Positions 33,720 to 43,036 of a DNA stretch of 64,000 bases are shown here, one piece after another; position 1 is the stretch's first letter, and every line of letters starts with the position of its first letter. A program made the position numbers and the translations under genes. The notes beneath the pieces are model-generated. The model was not told the origin of the DNA. It was given only the letters and a program-made list of their open reading frames with translations, and searched no databases. Origin of the DNA: Nitrospira sp. (GTDB lineage Bacteria > Nitrospirota > Nitrospiria > Nitrospirales > Nitrospiraceae); assembly GCA_024330965.1 (NCBI GenBank), contig JANDJL010000015.1:1-64000 (forward strand), written 5' to 3'.

Positions 33720-34580
33720 ATGACACCGGTGACACCGGGCGATTCCGATACACAGGCCCCCTGCCCACCCGAGCTCTCGTCTTCCTACATTCCGGCCCTC
33801 GAAGACACGGAGTTTCTTCGTCGCGATGAACTGCGTCCCATCCGCATCGGACTTGAGCTCCTCAAGGCCGAGCTGATTCAGCGGGAAGAAGGCGTTCGCT
33901 CAACCATCGTCGTGTTTGGAAGCGCGAGAATCCATGAGCCGGCCGTCATGAAAGAAGCGCTCGAACGGGCGGAGGAAGAGCTGGCTCGATCACCGGATGA
34001 TCCGGAAATGCGCAAGAAAGTCGCCATTGCGAAGCGTCAGTACGACCTGTCGAAGTACTACGACATCGCCCGAGAATTTGGGCGCATCGTGTCCTCGACC
34101 TGTCAAATCGATGGACGGTGCGACTACGTAGTCGTGACCGGCGGAGGGCCTGGAATCATGGAGGCCGCCAATCGAGGAGCGGCCGACGTGCGCGCCAAAT
34201 CGATCGGCTTAAACATCACGCTGCCGCATGAGCAACGACCGAATTCCTACATCACGCCGCATCTCAGCTTTCAGTTTAAATACTTCGCCATCAGAAAAAT
34301 GCACTTCCTTTTGCGTGCCAAAGCCTTGGTGGCCTTCCCAGGGGGATTCGGCACACTCGACGAGTTGTTTGAAACCCTGACGCTGCTTCAGACGGGCAAA
34401 ACCGAGCGCGTCATGGTCGTCTTGGTCGGGCGAGCCTTCTGGGAGCAGTTGATCAACTGGCGGTGGCTCGTCGACAACGGTCTTATCGCCGAGCACGATC
34501 TCCAATTGTTTCACTATGCCGAAACCGCGCAGGAAACCTGGGAATTGATTGCACGCCAAAACGGAGTCCTTCCTCCATGA
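33720..34580 (+). CDS. LOG family protein (TIGR00730-type Rossmann fold)
   Basis: A 286-residue protein whose C-terminal two thirds match the LOG/lysine-decarboxylase-like family: VTGGGPGIMEAANRGA and FPGGFGTLDELFETL are the diagnostic nucleotide-binding motifs. Small members cleave cytokinin riboside monophosphates or related nucleotides; this longer form has an N-terminal extension and the activity is not certain. The gene appears leaderless and overlaps the next gene by 4 bp (ATGA). Confidence 0.85.
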   Translation: MTPVTPGDSDTQAPCPPELSSSYIPALEDTEFLRRDELRPIRIGLELLKAELIQREEGVRSTIVVFGSARIHEPAVMKEALERAEEELARSPDDPEMRKKVAIAKRQYDLSKYYDIAREFGRIVSSTCQIDGRCDYVVVTGGGPGIMEAANRGAADVRAKSIGLNITLPHEQRPNSYITPHLSFQFKYFAIRKMHFLLRAKALVAFPGGFGTLDELFETLTLLQTGKTERVMVVLVGRAFWEQLINWRWLVDNGLIAEHDLQLFHYAETAQETWELIARQNGVLPP

Positions 34581-35974
34581 AACTTTTCTTCCACGGTGCG
34601 GCCCGATCGGTGACGGGAAGCCGGCACCTGATGGAAGTTCCGGGCTTCCGGCTCCTCTTCGATTGCGGCCTCTTTCAAGGGCGGAGAGACGAAAGTTTTC
34701 ATCACAATCGCTTTTTGGGATTTGATCCCAAATCCATTGACGCCGTTCTACTCTCCCACGCACACATCGACCATTCGGGCGCCTTGCCGGTTCTGCCGCA
34801 GCATGGGTTTTCCGGAAAAGTCTACGCCACCAGGGCTACGGCGGACTTGGCCGCTCTCATGCTTGAAGACTCGGCACGGATTCAAGAAAGCGACTGCCGC
34901 TACGTGAACAAACGGGAAAACCGAAACGGGAAAAGGTGTGTCCGGCCTTTCTATACCGGCAAAGATGTCCGCACCATTGTCCGACGGTTCGAGGGAGAGC
35001 GTTACGGAGATCAGATCAAGATTGCTCCTCGGATTACCGCCACCTTCCTTGACGCCGGTCACATTCTGGGCTCATCGGCGATCAAAGTGAAATACACCGC
35101 GAGGGGCAATACCACGACGGTGTTGTTCAGCGGGGACCTGGGCCGAGCCCATATGCCCATCATACGAGATCCTGAACCGCCACCGCCCTGCGACGTCCTT
35201 ATCGTCGAGTCCACCTACGGAGACCGTTTGCACGAACAACTCGGAGAAGAGATCAAACAGAAAGTGGCCGAACTCATCGCCCATGCAAAACTCCACAAAA
35301 GCAAAATCATCGTGCCGGCCTTCGCCGTGGGCCGCACGCAGGACTTGGTGATGCGGATCAAAGAATTGATCGGTGAGGGGCGAATCGATCCCATCCCCAT
35401 CTATATCGACTCGCCGCTGGCCGACCTAGCCACGGAGATCTTCCGTCGCCACCCCGACTGTTATGACGAGGAAACACTCAAAACCTTTGCATCAGGGGAT
35501 GATCCCTTTGCCTCGCGCTACATCCGTTTTGTCTCGTCGCCGGAGGAGAGTAAACGGCTCAACGCCATGAAAGGCCCCTGTGTCATCATCTCGTCATCGG
35601 GCATGTGCGAAGGCGGGCGCGTCGTCCACCACCTGAAACATGCGATTCAAGATGAGGCGAACGTCGTTGTATTCGTCGGCTTTCAAGCCGAGCACACCCT
35701 GGGAAGGAAGCTTGTGGAAGGGTGGGACGTGGTTCCTATTTTCGGAGTACCGACCCCCAGGCGCGCCCAGGTCGTCACGTTCAATGGCCTGTCCGCCCAC
35801 GCGGATCGAAACGGTCTGTTGGACTACGTTCGCGCGATCACTCCCGAGCCCAGTGTGATCTTCGTCGTGCATGGGGAAGAAAAACAGGCACTGTCGCTGG
35901 CTGCCGCCATCCAAGCAGAACATCCACGCATCGACGTGCGGATTCCTCATCGAGGAAGCAGCCATGAGATCTAG
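34577..35974 (+). CDS. Metallo-beta-lactamase / beta-CASP ribonuclease-like protein
   Basis: About 465 residues from ATG 34577. The metal site SHAHIDHSG (HxHxDH) lies near residues 58-66, then GHILGSSA and SGDLGR. A beta-CASP insert with ESTYGDR follows, and the C-terminal NGLSAHADRNGL block is present. This is the bacterial homologue of CPSF73-type nucleases, likely an RNA endo/exonuclease. The upstream part of the open frame (34463-34576) overlaps the LOG gene and is not part of this protein. Confidence 0.9.
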   Translation: MKLFFHGAARSVTGSRHLMEVPGFRLLFDCGLFQGRRDESFHHNRFLGFDPKSIDAVLLSHAHIDHSGALPVLPQHGFSGKVYATRATADLAALMLEDSARIQESDCRYVNKRENRNGKRCVRPFYTGKDVRTIVRRFEGERYGDQIKIAPRITATFLDAGHILGSSAIKVKYTARGNTTTVLFSGDLGRAHMPIIRDPEPPPPCDVLIVESTYGDRLHEQLGEEIKQKVAELIAHAKLHKSKIIVPAFAVGRTQDLVMRIKELIGEGRIDPIPIYIDSPLADLATEIFRRHPDCYDEETLKTFASGDDPFASRYIRFVSSPEESKRLNAMKGPCVIISSSGMCEGGRVVHHLKHAIQDEANVVVFVGFQAEHTLGRKLVEGWDVVPIFGVPTPRRAQVVTFNGLSAHADRNGLLDYVRAITPEPSVIFVVHGEEKQALSLAAAIQAEHPRIDVRIPHRGSSHEI

Positions 35975-37193
35975 ATCGTCCGACGTTCCGTGCCCCATTC
36001 GGTTCGCGTTACGATCCTCTGTTGCGTCTGCGGTCTGGTGCGTCCTCTTCGCTGTTCATGTCTCCGCCGGAATGGACGAAGCGGCGGATGTCCGCCAACG
36101 GGCGCGTGAACTTGGCATCGTTGTGGGGCAGTACCAGACGGGACCATTCAACGCCATCACCGATGTGGCTGGAGTCAAGGTCGGTCACCGGACGTTGGTC
36201 CGAGGAGAGGGGCCTCTCAAGCCGGGTGAGGGACCGGTGCGGACTGGCGTCACAGTGATCATCCCGCGCGAGGATGTGTGGCACAAGAAAGTTCCCGCCG
36301 GCTCGTTCGTCCTCAACGGTACGGGCGAGATGACGGGCCTGTCATGGATCGCGGAATCCGGTTTTCTCGAGTACCCGATCGCGCTCACGAACACGCTCAA
36401 CGTTCCCCGCGTCGCCAACGGCGTCATCAGTTGGATGATCAAACGGTATCCCGCGATCGGGATCTCCGACGACACCCTGACGCCGGTCGTCGCCGAATGT
36501 GACGATGGGCGCCTGAACGATATTCAGGGGCGGCATGTCTCGGAAGAGGACGTTGTTGCCGCACTGGACGGTGCCGAAGGTGGACCGGTGCAGGAAGGAG
36601 CGGTGGGAGCCGGGACCGGGATGATTGCCTATGGGTTCAAAGGGGGGATTGGTACGTCGTCGCGGAAATTGCCCCCACAAGAGGGAAGCTACACGGTAGG
36701 GGTGCTCGTCAACGCCAATCATGGACGCAGGCACGAGCTAGTCGTAAACGGTGTGCCGGTCGGCCGGCTCTACGACTTATCCCAGCCGCGGGCAGAGAAC
36801 GTACAACCGGGGCAGAATGAGGGCTCGATCATCATTGTCATCGCAACGGATGCGCCGCTCGACAGCCGTCAACTCGGCCGCCTTGCTAAACGGGCCGCGC
36901 TGGGTCTTGCGCGCACGGGGGCGACTGCCCGCCATGGGAGCGGAGATTTCATACTGGCGTTTTCAACGGCCAACGTCATCCCTCATTACCCTCAAGAACC
37001 GACCTATACCCTGACCCACTTAGCCGATGTCTATCTGAATCCATTAATCACCGCGACTGTCGAAGCGACCGAGGAAGCCGTGCTCAACGCCCTGACTATG
37101 GCGACAACAACGGTCGGTCGGGACGGCTATCGGGCGGAGGCCATCGACCTCGATCGTCTGAAGGACATCCTATCGGACACCATCCGTCGATGA
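35964..37193 (+). CDS. P1 family (DmpA/BapA-like) peptidase, exported
   Basis: About 409 residues with a signal peptide (FALRSSVASAVWCVLFAVHVSAG). The body matches DmpA/BapA-type N-terminal-nucleophile aminopeptidases (family P1, formerly S58): NAITDVAGVKVGH, TGVTVI, NANHGRRHELVVNGVPVG and GLARTGATARHGSGD. Ser288 after NEG, followed by IIIVIATDAPL, fits the self-cleavage point that frees the catalytic serine. ATG 35964 with GAGGAAG upstream overlaps the preceding gene by 11 bp. Confidence 0.87.
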   Translation: MRSRSSDVPCPIRFALRSSVASAVWCVLFAVHVSAGMDEAADVRQRARELGIVVGQYQTGPFNAITDVAGVKVGHRTLVRGEGPLKPGEGPVRTGVTVIIPREDVWHKKVPAGSFVLNGTGEMTGLSWIAESGFLEYPIALTNTLNVPRVANGVISWMIKRYPAIGISDDTLTPVVAECDDGRLNDIQGRHVSEEDVVAALDGAEGGPVQEGAVGAGTGMIAYGFKGGIGTSSRKLPPQEGSYTVGVLVNANHGRRHELVVNGVPVGRLYDLSQPRAENVQPGQNEGSIIIVIATDAPLDSRQLGRLAKRAALGLARTGATARHGSGDFILAFSTANVIPHYPQEPTYTLTHLADVYLNPLITATVEATEEAVLNALTMATTTVGRDGYRAEAIDLDRLKDILSDTIRR

Positions 37194-37242
37194 CCGGAGT
37201 GCGAGACCGTTTCGAACCGACGGTGGAAAGAACGTCTCTTCT

Positions 37243-39492
37243 TCAGGAGAATGGAGCCGTCGGCTCTGCCGGAAGTTCCGTTAATACCTCGATCGCCCCG
37301 CTTTCAACGTGATACAGGGCGCCGACAATGGCGATGCGCTGGTCGTGAACGAGCTTGTCCAACGAGCGACTGTGCCAACGGAAAGATTCGACCGCCCGCT
37401 GCACGTTTTGACGGGTGACGGTGTCGATGAAGGCGTCGAACCGGCCCTGTTCTCCCTCTCGAAGATCCCGACAGACGGTCGGGTCGATAGAGGACTGAAT
37501 GTCGGTGACGATGGATCCGAGGTGATCGCATCCCGTGGCTGCGGCGGCGGTCTGAGCGGAGCAAGCCAGTTTGACCGCCGTGGTGACGGCTCCACAGCGC
37601 GTATGGCCCACCACAAGAATCAGCTTGGCTCCGGCGACCACGCAGCCGTACTCCGCGCTGGCCAGAATCTGAGGGCCTACGACGTTTCCCGCGATGCGGA
37701 TACTGAAAATATCTCCCATCCCCAAATCAAAAATGATCTCGGCGGGGGTTCTTGAATCGATACAGCTCAGCACGACGGCCAATGGATGTTGTCGATCAGC
37801 CGTTACTCGGACTTGACGGACCATGTCACGGGTGAGGCGACGACCGCTGCGAAACCGCTCGTTGCCGTCTTTCAGGATTTGAAGGACCTGTCGTGGAGTG
37901 AGTGAGTTCTGAAGCTCATGGGTCGAATAATCGAGGTATTGAATCTGATCCTCGAACTGGTATTTGGTCTTAAACCCGACCAGGCTAACCTCGATATGGC
38001 GAGCGGGAGCGGACAGATCCTTAAAGTCGCGAATCAGGTCGAGCACGTCCGGGTCGATATAGTCTGTATGTTGAGCGTCGATCAGCACATGGCCGTTTGC
38101 CGGGGCCTCCGACAGCGCGCGAGCGAGAGCCGCGCGATTTAAGAAGCTCACCTGATTGGTCAGTTCAACGTGCAGGACTTCCCTGCCCAGGTGTTTCTCG
38201 ACGACGCGCCGCATCGGGTGACGCATGTTGCTGTGGAGAATGAACCCAACGGCGGTCGCCAAGCCGATGAGGATGCCGGTGAGAAGATCGGTCAGCACGA
38301 TGGCGACGACCGTCACCACGAATGGCAAAAACTGAGATCGGCCTTCGCTCCACATCTGTTTGACCAATGCGGGGCTCGCAAGTTTGAGGCCGGTTACCAG
38401 CAGAATCGCCGCCAGGGAAGAGAGGGGGATTTTGTTGAGCCATGTCGGAATGAGTGGAACAGTCACTAGGAGCAGGACTCCGTGGATGATGGCGGACCGT
38501 TTCGTTTTCCCGCCGGCCATGACATTGACGGAGCTGCGCACAATAACCGATGTGACGGGAAGCCCGCCGATCAACCCGGAGACAACGTTTCCAACCCCTT
38601 GGGCCAGCAGCTCGCGATTCGGCGGAGAAGTGCGTTGTTGAGGGTCAAGCTTGTCCACGGCTTGGATATTTAAGAGAGTCTCCAGAGACGCAACCACCGC
38701 GATGGTGAGGGCTGCGGTGTACACCGCCGGGTTTCCCCACTGTGAAAAAGCCGGCGGCGACAGGAGAGACAAGAGCCCCCGAAGGTCCTCGGTGATCGGA
38801 ACTTGGACGAAATGGCTCGACTTGATCAGCCAGGGATCGCCAAGGTGCTCAAACCACAGGCCTGCTCCGACGCCCAGGATCACCACGACCAGAGGAGCCG
38901 GAACGAGGGATTCCTTGAGCGGTTTCCACCGTTCCCATACCGCCAGAACCGCGAGCGACAGCAAGCCGATGACGGAGGCACCCAATTGAAAATCACTGAA
39001 CAGACCAAGCAACTCGGAAAACGTCGTTTCTTGATCCGGTTGAAAGAACGACATCTCCCCTTCAGGATCGGTGTCGTGCCCCAAGACATGGGGGATCTGT
39101 TTGAGAATGAGGATGGCGCCGATCGCTGCGAGGAGTCCTTTAATGACGCTGGAGGGGAAAAACGCGGCAATGAACCCCATCTTCGCCAGGCCCAAGCCTA
39201 TTTGAATTAGTCCCGCAACGGCCACCGCCAGAAGAAACGTCTCAAACGAGCCGAGCACGGCAATCTGGGTCGCCACGACGGCCGTCAAACCGGCCGCCGG
39301 TCCGCTGACGCTCGTGTGCGACCCGCTCACCACTCCCACGACGATTCCGCCGACGATGCCAGCCAACAGTCCCGACATCAGCGGCGCGCCGGATGCGAGG
39401 GCAATTCCCAAACAGAGGGGCAACGCGACAAGGAACACGACGAGCCCCGCCCTCATGTCGGCCGACAACGCGGCTGGAGAAAAGTTGGCCAT
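37243..39492 (-). CDS. SulP transporter fused to beta-carbonic anhydrase
   Basis: A 749-residue fusion. Residues about 1-420 form a SulP (SLC26-like) membrane transporter; about 430-520 look like a STAS domain (HVLIDAQHTDYID). The C-terminal about 210 residues are a beta-carbonic anhydrase with zinc and catalytic residues Cys577, Asp579 and Arg581 (CIDSR), His630 and Cys633 (GHTRCGA). Such fusions are thought to import bicarbonate and equilibrate it with CO2 at the membrane. AGGA lies 8 nt before ATG 39492. It converges with the P1 peptidase. Confidence 0.92.
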   Translation of the reverse strand: MANFSPAALSADMRAGLVVFLVALPLCLGIALASGAPLMSGLLAGIVGGIVVGVVSGSHTSVSGPAAGLTAVVATQIAVLGSFETFLLAVAVAGLIQIGLGLAKMGFIAAFFPSSVIKGLLAAIGAILILKQIPHVLGHDTDPEGEMSFFQPDQETTFSELLGLFSDFQLGASVIGLLSLAVLAVWERWKPLKESLVPAPLVVVILGVGAGLWFEHLGDPWLIKSSHFVQVPITEDLRGLLSLLSPPAFSQWGNPAVYTAALTIAVVASLETLLNIQAVDKLDPQQRTSPPNRELLAQGVGNVVSGLIGGLPVTSVIVRSSVNVMAGGKTKRSAIIHGVLLLVTVPLIPTWLNKIPLSSLAAILLVTGLKLASPALVKQMWSEGRSQFLPFVVTVVAIVLTDLLTGILIGLATAVGFILHSNMRHPMRRVVEKHLGREVLHVELTNQVSFLNRAALARALSEAPANGHVLIDAQHTDYIDPDVLDLIRDFKDLSAPARHIEVSLVGFKTKYQFEDQIQYLDYSTHELQNSLTPRQVLQILKDGNERFRSGRRLTRDMVRQVRVTADRQHPLAVVLSCIDSRTPAEIIFDLGMGDIFSIRIAGNVVGPQILASAEYGCVVAGAKLILVVGHTRCGAVTTAVKLACSAQTAAAATGCDHLGSIVTDIQSSIDPTVCRDLREGEQGRFDAFIDTVTRQNVQRAVESFRWHSRSLDKLVHDQRIAIVGALYHVESGAIEVLTELPAEPTAPFS

Positions 39493-39725
39493 CGTCGTGT
39501 TCCTGTCCGTCAGTTAGCCTATACCTCTCCCTCCGTCTGGCTCAAGAATCGTGGATGACGATGAGGGAGGCGCCAAGGTTCTACTTCAATCGTGTGCTTC
39601 CACGAAAGAGGAAACAAGCATGGTTAAGTTCAAGAGACGATCCGGCGATCGCGGATGGCCTAGAAGCTTGCAATTCCGGAGGCTGCATCGGTATGCTCTA
39701 CTCCGGTTTCAAAAGAGCTCAAACG

Positions 39726-39953
39726 ATGAACGAATATCAAATCGGCGGCGGTCTCAAGCTGTTCACGGCCGTTGAAAAGACGGAAGCATTCGCTGAGTTC
39801 TTGAAGACGCGCATGGTTCGAGCGTTGGAAACGGAAGATCCCACCGAACTCCATTATCTGCTCGCCCAGCTCGACGACTATCATTCCTATCTCTGGCGCT
39901 ATTACAAGAAGTTGGCGCAGGATCGGGCTCAACGAATGGACCCTGGGGTATGA
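39726..39953 (+). CDS. Small hypothetical protein, 75 aa
   Basis: A short helical protein (KTEAFAEFLKTRMVRALE and LDDYHSYLWRYYKKLAQ segments) without recognizable domain. The frame is open upstream; ATG 39726 is favoured because the upstream residues look random, but ATG 39693 with GGAGG about 11 nt before it is possible. It lies 27 nt upstream of the FIST gene. Confidence 0.5.
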   Translation: MNEYQIGGGLKLFTAVEKTEAFAEFLKTRMVRALETEDPTELHYLLAQLDDYHSYLWRYYKKLAQDRAQRMDPGV

Positions 39954-39980
39954 CTTCCTGGGGTATGTGGTAGGCATCGT

Positions 39981-41237
39981 ATGCCGGGTCTTCAGCCTTC
40001 ATCATCCGTTCGCTCGTCGGCGTTGCGCTTTGCGGCGGCTCTTTCCAAGCGATCGGATACGGAAGCAGCCGCACGCGATCTCGCAGACGATATTCGGTCC
40101 AAGCTGGAATCCGCCCCGATCGACCTTGCCTGCCTGTTTTTCTCCGTGCATCATGTTCGGCGTGCCGCGCGATTGGCTTCGACCATCCATCGGCTGCTCT
40201 CTCCGCGATTGCTGATCGGCTGCAGCGGCGAGGGAGTCATTGCCGGAACGGAGGAGCTGGAGAGCATACCGGGAATTTCGCTGTGGGCCGCGTCTTTGCC
40301 GGGTGTCACGCCGACGCCCCTTCGTCTGACCTTTTCCCCGGCGCAAGACCAATTTCGATTGCAGGAGCGGCCTGAACCCGATGAACCCCCCTCCGCCCTT
40401 CTGCTCTTGGCCGATCCCTTGACTCTGCCGATGCAGGAAGCTTTGAAGTTTCTTGCTCAACGGCATCCCGAGGCCATGGCGATCGGAGGACTGGCGGGAG
40501 GGGGGAGCGAACGCGGCGAGAATCGATTGGTCCTGCACGGGGAAGCCCTCACGGGCGGACTCGTGGGGGTACGGTTTTCCGGTCCTTTGGCCGTTCGCCC
40601 CGTCATTTCACAGGGGTGTCGGTTGGTAGGGGAGCGGTTTATCGTCACCAAAGCCGAGCACAATCGTATCCACGAACTGGGCGGCGTTCCTGCGCTGGAA
40701 CGGCTGCGAGATCTTCTGGAGGCCATGTCGGAAGAGGAGCGGGAACAGGCCAAACGCGCGCTCCACATCGGGATCGCCGTCGATGAATATCGGGATCGGT
40801 TCGAGCGTGGGGATTTCCTCATCCGTCACCTGATCGGCGTTGATCAAGAGACCGGATCGCTGGTGATTGGCGATCTTGTGCAGGAAGGCCAGACCGTGCA
40901 GTTCCACCTGCGGGATGCACGTACGGCCAGCGAAGATTTGAAAGGGTTGCTGGATGCCGATCGGCTCGGACATCGCCAAGCACCGCTTGGAGCTCTGTTG
41001 TTCAGTTGTTGCGGACGCGGGCGGGGGTTGTTCGGGAAACCCCATCACGACGCGCGCACCGTGGCGGATCGGCTGGGTGGAATACCCGTTGCCGGGTTTT
41101 TTGCTCAAGGAGAGATCGGTCCTGTGGGAAGATACAATGCGCTCCATAGCTATACCGCCAGCATGGCCATCTTTGCCGAGCCAGAACGCCGAGCTTCCCT
41201 CGGCGGCCGCTTGTATGAAGAGCAGCGAATGTCATAG
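39981..41237 (+). CDS. FIST N/C-domain sensory protein
   Basis: A 418-residue protein with a FIST_N domain (about residues 45-230, including LLIGCSGEGVIA) and FIST_C domain (about 235-400, with LLFSCCGRGRGLFG and PVAGFFAQGEIGPVG). FIST domains are soluble ligand-sensing modules, often attached to signalling outputs; here no output domain is present, so it may act through a partner. It is predicted to be cytoplasmic. Confidence 0.88.
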   Translation: MPGLQPSSSVRSSALRFAAALSKRSDTEAAARDLADDIRSKLESAPIDLACLFFSVHHVRRAARLASTIHRLLSPRLLIGCSGEGVIAGTEELESIPGISLWAASLPGVTPTPLRLTFSPAQDQFRLQERPEPDEPPSALLLLADPLTLPMQEALKFLAQRHPEAMAIGGLAGGGSERGENRLVLHGEALTGGLVGVRFSGPLAVRPVISQGCRLVGERFIVTKAEHNRIHELGGVPALERLRDLLEAMSEEEREQAKRALHIGIAVDEYRDRFERGDFLIRHLIGVDQETGSLVIGDLVQEGQTVQFHLRDARTASEDLKGLLDADRLGHRQAPLGALLFSCCGRGRGLFGKPHHDARTVADRLGGIPVAGFFAQGEIGPVGRYNALHSYTASMAIFAEPERRASLGGRLYEEQRMS

Positions 41238-41285
41238 GACGGTTCGTATTTTCCAATAGATTCTAGACCCAAGCGTATCATCTCT

Positions 41286-42392
41286 ATGATCCGGCAACCC
41301 CCGCTCATTGCCCAACACCGCGCCGCAGGCGCCAAGCTCGTTGCCTTTGCCGGTTGGGAAATGCCGATTCAGTATAGCGGAGTGGTGGATGAATATCAGG
41401 CGGTGAGAACCAGGGGAGGATTATTCGACGTCAGCCACATGGGCCGCATTATGGTTGACGGGCCATCCGCCGGGCCGTTTCTGCAAACCGTCACCACCAC
41501 CAACATCGCCACCCTCAAACCGTGGCATGCGCACTATTCGATGGTGTGTAACCACGGGGGAGGCGTTAAGGATGACATCTTCGTCTATCGGCTGGGTGAT
41601 CCCAATACCTATCTCCTCTGCGTGAACGCGTCCAATCACGGCAAGATTCTGTCGTGGTTGCTGGAACAGGCACAACACGGCGTCGACTGTCGTATCCAGG
41701 ATCGCTCGGGAGAGATCGCTCAGATCGCCTTGCAAGGCCCGATCACTCGGGAGGTGGTGGCTTCGCTGGGAGCACCGGAGCTGGAGAAGCTGAAGCGAAG
41801 GGAATCAGCACGAGTGACCATTGGAGGCGTCTCGTGTCTTGTGGCCAGGACCGGCTATACCGGCGAATTCGGTTACGAATTCTATGTTTTCGGTCCCCCT
41901 GAAACGGTATGGACGATCCTGTTGGAAAGCGGGCGGCCGTTCGGAGTCAAGCCGGCCGGGCTCGGAGCTCGCGATCTCCTGCGGTTAGAGATGGGATATC
42001 TGCTCTACGGCAACGATATCGATGAGGACACGACGCCGATCGAGGCAGGCGTGGAATGGGTGGTCGATTTTGACAAGGGAGCATTTATTGGGCGGGACGT
42101 GTTGTGGGCCCAGAAGCAGGCTGGCCCGTCTCGCCGTCTTGTTGGTTTTGAGTTGACGGAAAAAGCCGTTCCCCGACAGGGATTTCCCATCCTGGATCGA
42201 ATGGCCGGCCACGCGATCGGAACAGTGACCAGCGGAAACTTCTCGCCTCTTCTGCAAAAGGGTATCGGGATGGGGTATGTATCGTCCGCCTATGCCGCTC
42301 CCGGAACTGCTGTCGCCATCGACATTCGAGGGAAGGTAGTCCCGGCCGTCATTGTGCTCCCTCCCTTCTACCGGAAGGTCCCCGGGAACTAA
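41286..42392 (+). CDS. gcvT: Glycine cleavage system T protein (aminomethyltransferase)
   Basis: GcvT transfers the methylene group from the aminomethyl-lipoyl H protein to tetrahydrofolate. The 368-residue protein has the usual blocks: FAGWEMPIQYSG, FDVSHMGR, GGGVKDDIFVYR, ARTGYTGEFGYEFY and GLGARDLLRLEMGY. gcvH and gcvP are not in the window. A TATCAT box ends 4 nt before ATG 41286 and no Shine-Dalgarno is visible, so a leaderless start is possible. Confidence 0.93.
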   Translation: MIRQPPLIAQHRAAGAKLVAFAGWEMPIQYSGVVDEYQAVRTRGGLFDVSHMGRIMVDGPSAGPFLQTVTTTNIATLKPWHAHYSMVCNHGGGVKDDIFVYRLGDPNTYLLCVNASNHGKILSWLLEQAQHGVDCRIQDRSGEIAQIALQGPITREVVASLGAPELEKLKRRESARVTIGGVSCLVARTGYTGEFGYEFYVFGPPETVWTILLESGRPFGVKPAGLGARDLLRLEMGYLLYGNDIDEDTTPIEAGVEWVVDFDKGAFIGRDVLWAQKQAGPSRRLVGFELTEKAVPRQGFPILDRMAGHAIGTVTSGNFSPLLQKGIGMGYVSSAYAAPGTAVAIDIRGKVVPAVIVLPPFYRKVPGN

Positions 42393-42459
42393 CGACACGG
42401 GACGGGTGAAGGAAACGGTTGTCTTTGCAGGCCGCCTCAGCAGATAAGGATCGTCTTCG

Positions 42460-42987
42460 ATGATAAAAAACATCTATAGCGGTAAGGTCGTCACCCTGAA
42501 CGTCGAGAGCGTTCGATTGCCAAACGGAGAAACGGTTGATCTTGAAACGATCCGTCACCCGGGGGCGGCCGCCGTGGTTCCCCTGAAAGAGGACGGGACC
42601 GTGGTGTTGATTCGGCAGTTCCGCCATGCGGCGGGGGGATTCATCTATGAAATTCCTGCGGGAAAGCTTCAGCCGGGAGAAGATCCTTTATGCTGCGCCG
42701 CCCGGGAGCTGGAAGAAGAGGTGGGCTACCGAGCCTCATCGTTGACGTTGCTGTGCAGCATCTTCACCGCTCCTGGTTTCGCCGACGAAGTGATTCACGT
42801 TTATCAAGCGGTGGGGCTGACCAAAGGACGCCAGCAGTTGGATCGTGACGAAGTGCTCGATGTCATCGAGATGCCATTGGTGGAGGCCGTGAAGAAAATC
42901 CATGAGGGGATCATTCGAGACGCCAAGACGATCGTTGGCCTCCAAACATCCTATCTTCTGACTCACGGGCGCCCGGGGTGCCCATGA
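42460..42987 (+). CDS. NUDIX hydrolase, ADP-ribose pyrophosphatase type
   Basis: A 175-residue NUDIX protein; the Nudix box runs from GKLQPGEDP to RELEEEVGY (about residues 67-90). The RQFRHAAGGFIYEIPAGK block before it is typical of ADP-ribose pyrophosphatases. AAGGA precedes ATG 42460. The stop codon falls inside a 34-bp perfect palindrome. Confidence 0.9.
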   Translation: MIKNIYSGKVVTLNVESVRLPNGETVDLETIRHPGAAAVVPLKEDGTVVLIRQFRHAAGGFIYEIPAGKLQPGEDPLCCAARELEEEVGYRASSLTLLCSIFTAPGFADEVIHVYQAVGLTKGRQQLDRDEVLDVIEMPLVEAVKKIHEGIIRDAKTIVGLQTSYLLTHGRPGCP

Positions 42988-43004
42988 TCATGGGCACCCC
43001 GGGC
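42971..43004. terminator. 34-bp perfect palindrome, likely bidirectional terminator
   Basis: Both halves (17 bp each, meeting at 42987/42988 in TGATCA) are exact complements, rich in G and C at the base. It overlaps the NUDIX stop and lies between this gene and the convergent small secreted protein gene, so it can form a hairpin in both transcripts. No T-run follows on either side. Confidence 0.65.
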
Positions 43005-43036
43005 TCTCAACGGGAAGCAAGAAGAGAAAACGGTCT

